From: Siphonodentalium dalli
Taxonomy: Eukaryota; Mollusca; Scaphopoda; Gadilida; Siphonodentaliidae
DNA length: 64,000 nt
Direction of reading: 5' to 3'
Assembly: GCA_032622095.1 (NCBI GenBank)
Contig: CP136063.1
Location: 119,556,723-119,620,722 of the forward strand
The position numbers and the translations under genes are program-made. This document shows, piece by piece, positions 10,364-24,293 of the stretch. Below the pieces are notes generated by a model. That model did no database searches and was not told the DNA's origin. It saw only the letters and a list, made by a program, of their open reading frames with translations. Every line of letters begins with the position of its first letter. The stretch's first letter is position 1.

Positions 10364-13300
10364 GGCTGACGGTCGCTGCTGTTAAGATAAGTCCCCATGG
10401 GCAGTATGTGGTGCTGTTCCATTCATTCTTTTAAACTTGTCATCAACTGAAATTGAGCATGGGTGTCGAGACTTAGTATCACAACAATGCATCGTCTATC
10501 GTATAGGGTATAGATTTGGCATACATTATCATCGCCACATGCATCATATAGCACATAATTACGGGAAATCGGGAAAAAGTGGTAGCTTCCATAAGTATCG
10601 GTGGAGGGGGATTCGTATCGCTGGGGGTGACTGTGTGATTTCCGTAGCTGAGAATTACGCATTTTCCCGGTGTATGCGTGGGTTTAATTATTTACAAACA
10701 TTGAGACATCCATTGTTCTGCAACATAAATTACACCCTATTGGTAGGACAGTGAAATACATATATTGCAATGCCGAGATCTCAAGTATATTCCAGTGTGT
10801 TTGGTACCGTTCGCCATAGCATCATGGACAATAACATATACGTTTTGAGGTAATAATTTTAGTTCCCTTGGTAAATATTTAGCAATAAAGCATATTATTA
10901 TAATATAAAACTGAAATTGTATCATAGCATGTTAGTATAATGAACATGATATATAAGTTGTGGTGAGACAACCAAATATGCTCCATTCAATAAAGGCCCA
11001 ATCGATGCAGATGGTATCTGATCAACGGATTGTTAATTTCAATTACTTAGTTTTATTTGCTGGGTGTCGACCTTTTTCGTAGAATTCATACTTCCACAGA
11101 CTACATATAATCGAGAAGATAAGCAGTATACGTTGATTTTTCATTGGAATAGCATTCGACACATTTCGCGTAATGATATTATATAATAATAACTACGAAT
11201 AGCTACGGAGTGCGGGCGGTCCAAAAGCCTTTCCGCAGAAGTCTAGCCATTTAAACTTCTTGTCACTCGCAGTACTATGATATGGTCTATCTACCGTGAT
11301 TATTTTGGATTTAATTACGTTATAATCAGGTCATATGTGTAGCTTAGCGCTACTCATAAGAGTCTCGAATATGTCTCGAAAAATTTACTCGCCACTATAA
11401 AAGGCGACGCGGCGATTACACTTTAAGGAGACAATCGAAAAGTTATATAACTCCTACATTGAGGACCAGAGAAACGATCTGGGACTTAATAATACATGAT
11501 TTATTTGTAAGTTTTGATGGAAACCTTAATCGTATATACGAACTACGGAAATGGGAAAAAACGACAACTGATAGAAAAATACAAATTCTATACAAATATT
11601 TACGTGCAGTACCATATTCGTAATTCTTATCAGTGGTAGTTCAGTACACGCGGAATGTGTCTATTAATCCAATATCCGGCAAACGAAACCACACATGAAG
11701 GGTTGCGCCGTTGTCTTTGGTCGATTTCAGTGAGCCATTTTGATTAGTGCTGAAACATTACATAAAGCAGAACTTTTTCTATATATACGTCTCTCAGAAC
11801 CTTTCAGAACTGGTCACCAATCATCTTACTTCTCATATATTTTAAGTGCTATTGGTAAATACGATATTAGAACTAGTTTTCGGAATGTCTGCCCTTCGTC
11901 ATACTTGGATAAGACGCACAATACACGATTCCAAAATCAAAAGATTTCATCAATATTCATCTAGATTATTCACTATCCTTTCTGGAAAACATGTCGCAAA
12001 TTATGTGCAGAATGTATGACAGTAACAAAACTGATTATGTCATGATGTGACCTAGCTGATGAAAAGATGATAAATTCTATAATAAATAAAACAAACTGAC
12101 CTTCCAGAGAGAAAACTACGTCAGTGCATTATTCACTTTAACACTCGCCAGGATTTACACTACTTTCTGTTGAAATCTTGCTCATTTTAAACATGCTCAT
12201 ATAACAGGAATACCTTAATGCAGAATAATTCGCCCCGTTGTGCAGTTGTAGATCCGAGCACCGAATATTCGGCCGATCGCAAGCAAACAAACTTAATTAC
12301 ATTAGGAACAAAACAATCCTAATCAAATACAGATTCTCTGCCCGGAATAGTAATCGATACAATAGCATTCAATAGATAGTTTGTTTTTTCACAGCACGCG
12401 TGTCATTTTGCCAGTAATTCGTCGCCGCGCAATGGATCACTACATGCAGCTGAAGCAATGAAATGGTGTCGAACTAAATTATACCGATTGTTAGCTAAAT
12501 AACAGTACAATGACATCATTATTGACGTGCATGTGCATGTGAGGTACATCTAAACAATTCAATAATTTGATGTTAGAATGGCTTCGTATGTTTTGTATTT
12601 TTTTACGTCACGATGTCTAGATTAAATACCGACAAAGTTCTCGCACACAAATTAGGTTATATTTTGGTATGCTAAACCTACATGGGTAACTAAGAAAAAC
12701 ATTTAGATCTTGGGATGAAAAGTGCCTGTCTGCAACTTTTAGGGTATTACTAGAACTTGATATATTAAGAGTCATTATTGCAGTGTTGTATCGTAAGCAA
12801 AATTATATCATACATGTAGTATCACGAACGTTACAGAGAGATGCAATTATGAATGCAAATACTTAAATTAATGTCAAAACCTAACGAACACCCGAATTAT
12901 ATCAGAAATTGTAATACATTTGTGCTGGGATATGCTTTCTCTATACAGCTTTCACGTTGATTCCTGAATGTAAAGTTATAATGCATTGCAAAAACACTTG
13001 GAACTTGGTCACATGTACGCCTGATCCTTTAAAGGCATGGGCGGCCTTCGTTGCAGAAATGTTCACATTTGTTCAAATTGCCAACAACAGAAGGAATATT
13101 AAAACAAGAGCCTGCTCGTTTTACAGAAGTTTTGCTTCTGTTTACATAACACAGCTCAATTCTATTGGTTAATCATACTCAAATGATATAAACGCTCTTT
13201 ATTATTTCCATATTAGAAAACAGTAACAAATAACGCTCTTTATGTTTACCATATCCGGATCTAAACAAAAGCCAGGAAATGTAACGTTTTTTGCTTTTGT

Positions 13301-13635
13301 TTACATAACAAAGGAAAAACATTTGACAATAACATACTGTTTATGCCATATTTCTGATTGGCATAAGAACAACGTCTGTCTATATTTTACTATTCTTTCT
13401 GTTTATGGCGGTTTTTGACGGATGTGAATATTATAACAGCATACCCACCGCGAACGCCGGTCCTATCTTTAATACCGCGATAGAGAATCATCTGGTGGGA
13501 AATGCGCTTGATTTTAATGGCGGAAAATCTAGAAGTTGATACGCGTACGACCACCGTATACGGATTCTACCCAATATCTTAGTTGAAGTCCACGGAGTGA
13601 ATGTAGGCATTACAAATTGCAGTAGGCATTTAATA
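10364..13635. other. Long intergenic/intronic stretch, no gene recognised
   Basis: AT-rich DNA with only short, unconvincing open frames. Around 13125-13330, GCTTYTGTTTACATAACA occurs twice, as does AACGCTCTTTAT, part of a short dispersed motif family. Confidence 0.45.
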
Positions 13636-13639
13636 TTTG

Positions 13640-14728
13640 AAACTACAGCAAAAACTTCAATTGAATAGCGAACTGATATTGAATAAAGCGCGGTTGAATG
13701 AACAAGTAAAGCTAGAACATTCCATCTTGACAAAAGAACAAGATATGAATATAACGAAAGCCGAAGTGGATTTTGTTGCAATAAAGACAAAAATACAATA
13801 TAAAACGACGACAGAATATAAAACGACAAGTGCAGATTATCACAATTCAGAACAATCCAAGTGTAAATGTGTGGAAATAAGTCTTCACGCACAAAAAAAA
13901 ACTGCCCAGCTCAATTTAGCACTTGCACAAAATGTTCGATTCGGGGTGACTGGGCTAAATTTGATATGACTAAATAAATTCGGGATGTGTGAGAAGAGTC
14001 GTTTTCTGAATAAGAAATTCAGTCAAGTTCTGACACATCGACAGACAGTGAACATGAACAAACTGCATTTTTTTTTCTTTCATTGGAAAAGTGAATGCTG
14101 AAAACACTGAATGCGATTTCGATAAACAGTGGAATATCACCCTTAAATTGAAGAAATAAGACGTATAATTCAGCATAGACACATGCAGGTGCGGATTTCA
14201 GCATCATTGCGGAGAAAATGGCGTCTGATCTAGCTGTTAAATTGAAACCAGCAAATAAAGCAGTGTTTTTCGCAAATAATTTTGAACTGAAATGTGTTGG
14301 ACAGTTCGTCGCTATATAATCTCAGAAATTGTGAAAATCTTTAACAATGTTTGTGTTGAGAAGAATCATCCGAAATTGTTTCAAGGCTTGGGCAAGTTAG
14401 AAGGGAATTACGAACTTAAATTAAGAGATAATGCATTGCCCTATTCTGTGAATACACCAATAAAAGTTGCTGTTGTGCCTCTGTATAAGGCAATTAAACA
14501 AAAACAGTAGTGACTGGAAAGGGAAGATGTAATTTAAGTTTATGAGCCAACTGACTGTTGGGCGCCAATGGTGCCCAATCCCAACCATGACAACAATAAC
14601 AATAGTCTTGACGTAAGAATATGTGTTGATTATTCAAAGCTAAATGAGTTTGTGCATACTGAGAAATACACGGTACCAAGTGTCAATGAGGGTTTGAACA
14701 CATTGTCAGCAGAGTCGTTATTTGGTGA
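13640..14728 (+). pseudogene. Ty3/gypsy retrotransposon gag-pol fragment
   Basis: Several frames must be combined. Zinc-binding spacer: CGNKS...NCPA...CTKCSIRGDWAKF (about 13868-13965). Aspartic protease: FSIDTC followed, after a frame change, by GADFSIIAEK (about 14165-14215), with FELKCVGQF downstream. RT N-terminal region: LFQGLGKLEGNYELKLRDNA (14379-14440), then PTDCWAPMVPNP and RICVDYSKLNEFV...VPSVNEGLNTLSA (14550-14715). The fragment ends before the conserved RT catalytic block. It has stops (about 14508, 14514) and frameshifts. The order CCHC-PR-RT and the GLGKL/VDYSKLNE motifs are standard for Ty3/gypsy pol. No LTRs seen. Confidence 0.7.
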
Positions 14729-16582
14729 GGGAATCTGGATTCAGATTACGGATTAGTCCCCGTACGACATGGTTCAGTAAACAAACAGACCAGAATCAGT
14801 AAACGAACAGACCGTAATCGTAATCAATCGTTATTTTGTCGTAATCCAGATTCCGATTCTGATTCCGATTACGGACTCAAACGTTCATAATGTAAACAAA
14901 CCGAGATTTCGCCACCTCGGAGTTTAAAAACACAATAAAACATAAGAATCCGTCCCTTGTGCACAAATTATTGCAGAATATAAGCGATCTATGTCAAAGA
15001 ATTTTAAATGCGGAGACAAATTTGTGTTATCGAGTGTAAACTGTGAGAATATTCCATCCATAAAATACCGCCCGAACGCATGTCGATTTCAAATTCGGCG
15101 GATACGTCACCATTGACCGAATTCACGTGAACCTGCATGGATAGGTCTTCTGCTTTGTTTGTGATTATATGTTCCTTCTTATTCAAGAAATAGTAGAATT
15201 ATATGATATCGATGTATTATCAGATACACGTATGTACTATCTAGTCTTATAGCAATGTCATATTTAAAAAGTTTTGTTTCGTTAAATGCAGTCGTTTTGC
15301 ACAATAGTCTCTGTATAGTGCAGAAACACAGGCATTTTTTTTACCAACGTGCTGTACATTAGTTGGAAAATAAAGCTTTGCCCACAAAGCTAATGTTGTG
15401 GTCTTGTGATCGCACGTGAACTGCATCTCACAATCGCACAAAGACAAATATAAAGCTTATTCTAGGATCCCAGGACTATATAGTGGAAATATCAGTCAAA
15501 TTATTGATTAAGTACCCACACGTACAAGTTCTAGAGTCGTGGCTGGAGGTTTCCTCAAATTTCATGCCAACTGCACCCCCTTGAACCAAACAACAATCTC
15601 ACAGGTTCGCAGAATTCCATTTGCACCCCCTTGGAAATATCCAACCTGACATACCTTAAGATTGGAAAATTACCAACTTTTACTGGCTGAAAAAATCAAA
15701 CAATGAGAACAATTCCAACCTATATATATGGTGTCAAATTAATGTCCAACTAATGTTGTGTCATGCATGAAATTTCCAACTGCTGGAAATGTACCAAAGT
15801 TTAGTTTAGACATATTTATTTCAAATATTTGTCAAATTTAGATAACACATGATATATAACACATAAATTTGTTTATACAGAAAATGTGATTGGAGGACAA
15901 GTGCTGACTCACTTAAGGGTACCCCCTCTCCCATATGTTATTACACTGAAATATAAATAACTAGTTATGACAAAGCAACATGACTACCAAAAAAACAAGT
16001 TGAACATATATACAGATCACCGGTCCCCCTCCCCGAGTTAGTCATAAGTTTGTATATGTATTTATTTAAAATCGGGTTTGTTTGTTGCGTTTGCTGGCTT
16101 TTACCTATCATTATTTGGAACAGTTAGTCGAAATAATCCTGATTTGCCTCACGTATGAATAACTGTCCGGCTAATAAAATTGTAACAACTGACAAGTTGC
16201 GTGTGTTCTCCACAACGTCTTCGGAATTTTATTCATGAGACCTAGAGCTGTTATAAATGCTTGCCCTCAACAACAAACACACTTAAACTTGAAAAAAATG
16301 ATGCGATTATGTCGGATTGGCAGCTAATTAGGTTTCATGCATATACACATAGAAGCAAAGCATGACATTCACAACAAACATGAACTTTATAACTATAAGA
16401 TACAAATTATACTGGTGTCAAATACATGAGCCATGTTTGATGCTGGGAGAACATTAAACATAGTATCGGAGACCACGTGGATTTCAAAATCTGACCTATA
16501 GAATCCGTGTAATCTCGATTTAGCCCCGCCCCGTAATCGGTTTAGGATTCTGAATCCAGATTCTCCCACCAAATAACGACTC
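14712..16582. repeat. Inverted pair of a ~34-bp segment
   Basis: GAGTCGTTATTTGGTGAGGG...TCTGGATTCAGA at 14712-14745 has an inverted counterpart at 16550-16582. The left copy overlaps the end of the Ty3/gypsy fragment. Around 14735-14875, reiterated GATTCCGATTACGG-type words form an imperfect hairpin. Nothing else is recognised in between (14880-16550). Confidence 0.5.
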
Positions 16583-17625
16583 CGGGTTTTTAGCAAGCTC
16601 GATGCAAACTCTTATTTTCATTAAATAAATTTGGCTGAGAAATCACAATTACTTACAACTTTCATATCGCCTTTTGGACGATATGCATATATGATGCTCA
16701 CAATGGGGATCGCGTCAGCACCTGAGCATCCCCAGAAGCGTTTGTCGCAAATATTAGATGGCATAGAAAAGGTTTAGGTGATATTTGATTACATCCTGGT
16801 GAATGCTTCCCACCAGGTTCTGTAGAAGTAAGAGAATGCATACATTACCCTCAATAAAGATAAATGAGAGTTAAATTTGTGGGCCACATTGACTGCGTGT
16901 TAAGTAGAAATCAACCCCATGTGAGACGTAGTGAGTTAATGGATCATACAGGCAGATCGGTAGTAAGGCTAGTGCAGTGGCGAGTGACATATACGCAACT
17001 ATTCCATAGTAACTGACGGAGAGTTTTCACTAAATTGCACCTCAGTAATGTAACACCCGTATTATATGACATCACTACTGTGGTACGTGTGACCTTAGGA
17101 TTGGTTTAGTTGTCAGGTACGTGACTCCAGAGTCACGCGGTGTGTCTAACATTGAACCAGACGGAAAGACCGGGAAAACTCTTTTGTTTGGATTATTGAA
17201 TATTCCATTTGGTGGCTCAAATATGTCAACTCTTCCATCTGTACAGATACTTACAAATTTCCCAAAACTTCGGCCATGGCCATTCCTCCCTTATTGTTTT
17301 AACGAAGTCCACCTGCATTAGAATCGACGCTATGTGAGCAATTGCCGCATTTGGTCAGATGCACGATCTGCCATGGACATCTGCCCTTACCCACTAACAT
17401 TAGTCCACCACTGTAATGATTTAGAACCAGCTTCGAAATTGGTAAACGCGCCAGCCCAATACGTTGTACTGAACGAATCACTATGTATATAGTCCCACAC
17501 GAACATAACTATATATACTATAATATACCGGTATAGCGATACTAACCGCCACGTATGTAAGTCCGGATCCAATTGATGCGTTGACAGCCTTCACGTATTA
17601 ATATAGCTCAATATAGAAACGCCTT
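16583..17625. other. Intergenic, no gene recognised
   Basis: No supported feature; short open frames only. Confidence 0.5.
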
Positions 17626-17689
17626 TTCAAACTCAAACTCAAGTGATTTTATTTGATGCTCAGTATACATAAATTACAATGTGGTAATG

Positions 17690-17726
17690 GGGCTCTGTGG
17701 AAGCCATGGCTTATGTGTCAGAGCCC
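17690..17726 (-). other. 3' UTR hairpin of LINE-1
   Basis: GGGCTCTG (17690-17697) pairs with CAGAGCCC (17719-17726), and the loop contains a second palindrome, AAGCCATGGCTT (17701-17712). It lies about 65 bp from the element's 3' end, where CR1/L2-group RTs are thought to recognise their template. Confidence 0.6.
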
Positions 17727-18061
17727 TATAATAATACAATAATTATAATATAGACATTATGTGGGTGCAAGTGCAAGAGGAGAAGAACAGTTGAGAGAGA
17801 GAAAGAGATGTAGGTTGGGGAGGGGGAGGGGTGGGGTGGTAAATGGTGTGCATAATATGTTGAAGATACGCTCATAAGCAATAGAACTATATGTTACTTG
17901 ATTTCCTGAAACATTATTATTTCAATTTAATGAATGTGTAAGGATGTGACTGAGTTACCAGTGGATCTCAGTTGATTTGGGCTAAGAATATGGTGCTTTG
18001 TTTGTTTTTGTCCTTTGATGAATTTGAATAATATAGAAGGTGATTAACACATATGGGTCAT

Positions 18062-21000
18062 TTATGATACATTATAGCTATTGATAAAGTGATCTTTTAG
18101 ATATTTGGGGTAGTCAATACATGTTTCAATGCGTAATTTGCAATCTTCAGGGAGGCTGTTCCATAATGCTCGGGCTTTGTTTGAGATTGCATTTTTTGTG
18201 GGTTTGGTCCTTTTAAATTCATGACATAGATTACCTTTTGATTTTGAGCGAGTATTATGGCTATGTATATCTGCTAGGTTTGTGAATAATTTTGATAAGG
18301 AATCGGGTAGTGCATGTGTATGGTAGTCATGCAGTATTCTAATTAGCTGCATGTTCCCAATGTCATCAAGCATTAGTAGTTTGGCTTGTCTGGAATATGT
18401 GGAAATATTACTAGTACCATTTGAGATAATTTTTAGGGCATTCTCCTGTAATTTTCTGATTTTAGTAAGATTTGTTCTGGTTGACGAGCTCCAGATTGCA
18501 TTACAGTAGGTCAGGTAGGGTATAATTAACGATAAATACACGGTTTTCAATGTAGCAGTAGGAACAAAGTCACTGATTTTTCTCAGAATTCCAACATTAC
18601 TGGAAAGTTTAGAGCATATTAAACTTATGTGTTTGTCCCAAGATAGATTGTCTTCAATAGTGACACCTAAAAATTTAGTATTCGTCACTCTGTTGATGGT
18701 CTTGTCATTTATATTAAGTATTGGTAATACTTCAGGTAGTGAACAATTAGTGAAGAGCATATAATTTGTTTTATCAATGTTCAATGACAATTTGTTAGCA
18801 GCAAACCACTGACTCATATAGTCCATTTCAATGTTAACTCTGTTAAATAGGTTGTGGATATCTTTATCAGAACAAAATGCATTTGTGTCATCAGCAAAAA
18901 GAATCAGTTTGACATCTTTACATACACTAGGAAGGTCATTCATGTAGATTAGAAATAGAAGAGGCCCTAAGAAAGAACCTTGTGGAACACCACATGTAAT
19001 TTCATTGAGTTCTGATATGTGACCATCATATTGGACACATTGTTTTCTATGCGTAAGATAATCATGAAACCATTTCAGTGCAACCCCACGACATCCATAA
19101 TTCTCTAGTTTTTTTTCAGCATTATACTGTGATTAATTGTATCAAATGCCTTAGACAAATCGAGGAACACCCCAATTGTGTGCTCACGATTGTCTAGGGC
19201 ACCAGTTATTTTTTCTATGAGGTCAGTCAGTGCTAGAATTGTGGAATGATTCTTCCTAAAACCATATTGACTACTATATAAAATCTTATGTTTCTCCAAG
19301 TACTTAATTAGTCTGTTATACATAAGTTTTTCAAGTATTTTAGAAAAGATCGGTAGTACAGATACTGGTCTGTAGTTGCCAATTACACTTGGGTCTTTTG
19401 CTTTAAAGATTGGTGATACTTTAGCAAATTTCATTTGTTCTGGGAATACACCCTGTGAGAGAGATAAGTTACAGATATATGTCAGAGGTTGAATAATGAA
19501 TTCTGCACACTGTTTTAAGGCACCACAATTAAATTCATCTAATCCAGCAGCTTTTTTTGAGTCTATGTTATTTAGTATATTCATTATCTCTAATTCTCCA
19601 GCAGGTTCAATATAAAATGAAGATAATTTGGGAACTGGGAGAAATTCATTAGGATCTTTAGTTGAGTTTATCTTTGCCGCAAGGTTAGGTCCAATATTAG
19701 TGAAGAATTCATTGAATTTTTCTGCAATTTTTACTTTACCATTTATGTACTTGTTTTCATGTAGAAATTGTTTCACAGTAATATTGTTTTTGTTCTTATT
19801 GAGGATTTTTTTCAGTACTACCCAGGTTGATTTCATGTTTCCTTGGAAACGCTCAAATTTGTTATGGTAATAGCTTCGTTTCGCCATTCTTATTATAGTG
19901 ATTAATCTATTTTTATATGCTTTGTATCTTTCATTGTTATATTTAGATCTGTTTTGTAAGAAGTTTCTATACAATTTATTCTTTCTCTTGATTGAGTTAA
20001 CTATTCCTGCTGTTATCCACGGATTGTTGTTATGAGTCCTAATTTTCTTTCTACGCTTTTGAAAGCTGTGATTGTATGCATCACTCATATAATCAATGAA
20101 AGTTTCATAGGATGAATTGCAGTCGGTACTGTTGTAAATAGTGCCCCAGTCCATAGAGGATATCTTATTGTTGAAGTTTTGAATGTTCTGATTTGAAAAT
20201 TCACGTTGGTAGATGTACATCTCTTTATTTAAGCAGTGTTTATTTTCATGCCCAGTTATTATAAGGAATATTGGTAGGTGATCAGATATATCTTCAACAA
20301 AAATGCCTGAGTATTTTGGGGAAGAATGGTGACAGTTGGTGAATATGTTGTCTATTAGGGTTGCACTGAACTCTGTTATTCGTGTTGGTTTAGTTATCAT
20401 TGGGAGGAACATAAAAGATTTCAATAGATTGGTGAAATCTTTACCTGCATTATTATCAGATCCTAGATTAATATTAAAGTCTCCCAACAAGATACAATCC
20501 CACTTCTCTTTGGTTATTTTCAACAGTATAGACTCCATTTTCTCCATGAATTTCTCAAGATCTGAATTTGGGGGTCGATATATGCAGCCTACTATTTGTT
20601 TTTTCCCTCTATCATTTTCCAGCTCAATGAAAATGCTTTCAGGAAAGTCATTGTTGATGTTCAAATCAGTACGGATCTTAGTTTTTAGTGAAGAAATTAT
20701 ATAAAGTCCAACTCCTCCTCCCCCTTTATTTTCTCTGTGACTTTCAATCAAGTTAAATCCATTTAGTTTCATGAGGTTCATTGGTGAGTCATTAGATAAC
20801 CGTGTTTCAGTAACACCTATAATGTCAAAGTTATGTCTGCAATTGTTGAGGAAGGTTGATAATTTATCTATGTTCTTACTTATGGATCTCATATTAAAGT
20901 GAATCATAGATGCTGTTATACTATTGTCGATATGTTAAATTTTTTCATTGAATTCTTCTAATAATAGATAATATGAGGAATTTGGGTAGTCTAACAAACT

Positions 21001-21348
21001 CGCATTTTCTTCTGATTCATACTCATTTTGAAAATCATCGTTTAATGTAAAGGGGTTTGTTAGCAGTTGTTTCATGTTTGGCAGATCTAAGTGATTGACA
21101 TTTTGTTTCATGTCATATATTGCTAGCTTGAAGATAGCTTCTTCTTCAATGTCATTGAAGGGGAAGACTTCTTGAATACAGTGGTAGCAGAACCAAGGTG
21201 TGTTGTCTTCATCAAGTTTTCGTAGATCAGTTTTATTTAGCTTAGAGCATTTCAAATGAATCTACTGGTCACACAGATCACATCCTAGAGCATCTTGGTT
21301 GTTTCTTACATATTTCTTGCAGGTTGAGCATGGATACTTTATTGGCAT
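18062..21348 (-). pseudogene. LINE-1 ORF: PHD finger + endonuclease + RT, three lesions
   Basis: The ATG at 21348 begins a C4HC3 PHD-like finger (CSTC...CDLC...IHLKC...CYHC). A TAG (21262-21264) sits exactly where the PHD Trp is expected. A TAA at 20935-20937 separates this part from the endonuclease, which is in the same frame: HFNMRSI, VTETRLS, GDFNINLG and SDHLP carry the catalytic Asn, Glu, Asp/Asn and His. RT blocks include FLDLSKAFDTINH and LFADDTNAFC. Near 19112-19119 a run of eight A (minus strand) shifts the frame after MLKK; seven A would give MLKKLENYG and join the 293-codon C-terminal frame. The protein nicks target DNA and reverse-transcribes element RNA. This copy is inactive unless the homopolymer change is a sequence error, and two nonsense codons would remain. 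Confidence 0.8.
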
Positions 21349-22948
21349 TTAGTTATTGGTGGGGTGGGGGTGTGGGGTTGGCTTTGGGTATGGTATAGAG
21401 AAAAATAGAAAGGAAATTTAAGAGATGGTGCAGTTGGATGAGGTTTCCAACATAAATCAGTGGTTGGCAGTCAATGTAATCACTTTACCAATAAATGTAT
21501 TGTTGTTACAGTAATGTTCTAATTACTCGACCCCCAACACAGCAGACCCATGGGCAACCCCTCAGGACCCACTCGAAAACATGGCCCGCCACCACTCATC
21601 GGGAAGCTCTCGGGAGGGCTTTCCAATGATTGGCAACAAATCCCCGACCAAATCCCGAAAAGCCACCCACAACTCGGCCGCGCCTAAGGAGTCGATCAAT
21701 CAGAGCATTACTGTATTTATGGGCCAGTAACGGCCTGATCTTTGTACGATAAATTTATTTGAATGTAAATTATACTTGAATGGAGATATGGTAATAGATA
21801 CTGAATTTTTGTTTTTGTTAAATGGAGTTCTTGGAGTCATATATCAGTAGTTAAAACCGCGGTACCATTATGCAATGTTGATATTACATTGGTTTAGTTT
21901 TTTATATAGGAATATAGTACCGGTACCGTAATGTGATCTTCAACTGTGTTTATAAAGCTATAGGCTATTTATCCATTTAAGAATATGGTAAACATAGTTT
22001 TTAATTGTTTGAATATTTATACTTGGGCTATAGTCAATAGCTGAGTTAGACAAAACTTTAGGGTCAATCTTGATCCTGGTTATTCTATTTATATTACAGT
22101 GGTAGAATGTGAAGGCTATATCATTTTATATAAAGGGTTATATAATCTCTGGGTCAGGTTAGATCCTGATCATGATTCGTTTTTATATTATTCATTAAGT
22201 GTCTTTATCACCTGAGTTACATGTAAGGGTGGTAGACAATACAGTGGTACAAGTTTGTACATGTATTGCACTGTTTTTAATGATTCAAATTAATCATTTA
22301 GTTAAATTGTTCTACAGAAAGCAGCTTTACAGGAAGCAGCGACGAGTGATTTTCTAAGCAATGTTTAACACAATACACATCATTATCATGTAGGGTAAAT
22401 TGGCGGTGTGTGTATATATATATATAGAGTCTTTCCTCGTGTGAATGCACATGCATATACGAGTGTTTATTTCTATTGTATATGTTAACCGCGCGGAGTT
22501 AAATGTCGCATCAATGAATTTTAAAGACAACCTGTTAAAAATGCACACCCGTTGTTAAAAATGCACACCCGTTTTTGAAAACTGGAACGCGCATGCTGAT
22601 TATAAGTACCAGGTACACTAATGCCCTAAGTAATCGACCCCTTAACCACATCATAATTCTGGGTAACTTTTCAGGATTTAGTCTGCATTACTGTATATAT
22701 CTGGATTAGATAACGTGGCGAAAAGAAAAACTCGGTTTATATTGAAAAAGCATTTCAACCTCGTTCTTTATTCTTTTCGGACTATTCTAACCCATGCAAA
22801 TATCCCATAGATTGCTGGCCACTCATTTTGTTGAACATACCAATTAGATAAAAAAAAATCCACAGGAGAGCCTGATTCACTAATATCACTGAAAAACACC
22901 TATATTCTACTTTTCATATATTTATGATTACGTTATACTATAAATGTG
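21349..22948. other. Non-coding; GC-rich tract then AT-rich DNA
   Basis: 21349-21420 is G-rich on the plus strand. 21530-21715 is distinctly GC-rich and may be the LINE-1 5' UTR/promoter (inference). The remainder is AT-rich, with a (TA)n patch near 22411 and a 20-bp direct duplication (GTTAAAAATGCACACCCGTT twice, about 22533-22573). No gene recognised. Confidence 0.45.
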
Positions 22949-23930
22949 TCAATAATACCGATTTCCAATCTTAAACGATGGCAATTTTAGAGTTTTTCTT
23001 TTCCGAAATAGCATGCATTTACTTTTTTCAGTATTAATTGCAAGGTTGTTGTTATCTACATATACTTGTAACTTATTCAGGCAATTGTGTAAGCCGTCCT
23101 GTGAGTAAGATAATAAGATAAGGTCATCGGCAAAAAGAAGATGATTGATGGTAGTGTTCCAAATATTCACAGGAGAGCATGACTGATCAAACATTTGCGA
23201 TATGTCATCTATAAAAATATTAAATAGTGTGGGAGACACAGTATATCCCTGCCTTACTCCAATAGTTGATAATTGTTTATGTCCCACCCCATCCCGTGTC
23301 CGTGTCATATAATAACTCGAATTGTACATGGACTTTAATGTGTAAGAGGTTACCAGTAATTCCAATGTGGTTCACTTTTTGGAAAAGTATTTCCCTATCT
23401 ACAGAGTCAAATGCTTTACGGAAATCTATGAACGCTGCGTAGAGTGGTTTTGTTTGTTTTTGGTACGAAGCGATTAATGTTTTTAAAATGAAAGCACTAT
23501 CTATTGTGCTCTTGTTTTTTCGAAAACCAAATTGGTTTTCACTTATTAAGATTATTTTCTTCTAAGAAGTTCATTATTCTCTTATTTATAATTTTGTTAT
23601 ATAATTTTCCTATTGAACTACTCAGAGCAATCGCTCGGTAATTATTGGGGTCACTCCTATCGCCTTTTTTTATAAATTGGTTTCAGTATTGATTCACTCC
23701 ATTTTCTTGGATAATGAGAAGATGTAAGTACAACATTGAAGAGACGTGTGACGTCTTCAATAATAATAGGAACGACTGTTTTAAGTAATTCATTTCTTAT
23801 ACCATCTGTGCCGGGAGATTTTTTTTTCTTAATTTCTCGCAGAGCAGCGATAATTTCGTTTTGTGTTATTTTTTCATTATTAAGATTATTCGCAATCAAT
23901 GGCTTATCTGTTCTCAAAGATGTAGCTTAA
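22949..23930 (-). pseudogene. LINE-2: non-LTR RT fragment, frameshifted
   Basis: RT blocks in order on the minus strand: KKKKSPGTDGIRNELLK (about 23805-23850), KWSESILKPIYKK, then GDRSDPNNYRAIAL after a frame change, ENQFGFRKNKSTID, AAFIDFRKAFDSVDRE, GVRQGYTVSPTLFNIFIDD and LLFADDLILLS (about 23115-23145). At least three frameshifts separate the blocks, one in a T7/A7 run at 23665-23671 and one near 23345. The sequence is truncated at both ends, so no endonuclease is present. It differs clearly from the other LINEs here (the ADD box is FADDL; VRQG rather than VPQG). Clade not resolved. Confidence 0.75.
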
Positions 23931-24293
23931 TTACAAGGGATTTTTGTGTTGTGGAGTGGTGACCGATGGGGATAATTACATAACATGTAAGAACGTCAGT
24001 CCTGGATCATGCTCTGGCTGACGCAGAGTAGAGATTCATGGCATGATCTGGCTCAGTCCCGAACATGATAAAATGAAAATATTCAATTATGATATACCAG
24101 TAGTGTACCTGCTAATGCTATATCCATTCCGTGATTCGCCGAAAAAACTTCCTCACATTTCTCCTTACGAAAATACAGTTAAGGCTTAACCAAAGCACTC
24201 CAATATGGACTCCGTTCAAATTTGTGTATTTTTTTAAATAGAGAAAAAAATGGCACAAACTTCACATGAGAAGCTAAAAACAACTATACGTAT
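23931..24293. other. Intergenic, no gene recognised
   Basis: No feature seen. Confidence 0.5.

Larger units (their letters stand above)
17626..21348 (-). mobile_element. LINE-1: nearly full-length CR1-like LINE
   Basis: One non-LTR element read right to left: PHD-type zinc finger, AP endonuclease, RT and 3' UTR. The 3' end is near 17626 and consists of a short TTGAGTTTGAGTTTGA reiteration rather than poly(A), as in CR1/L2-type LINEs. The 5' limit is unclear: coding starts at 21348, and the GC-rich tract 21530-21715 could be its 5' UTR. Clade assignment is by motif style; a phylogeny of the RT would settle it. Confidence 0.75.

Noticed and set aside
20336-20704. 122-codon plus-strand frame
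   Set aside because: Antisense to the LINE-1 endonuclease; no independent support.
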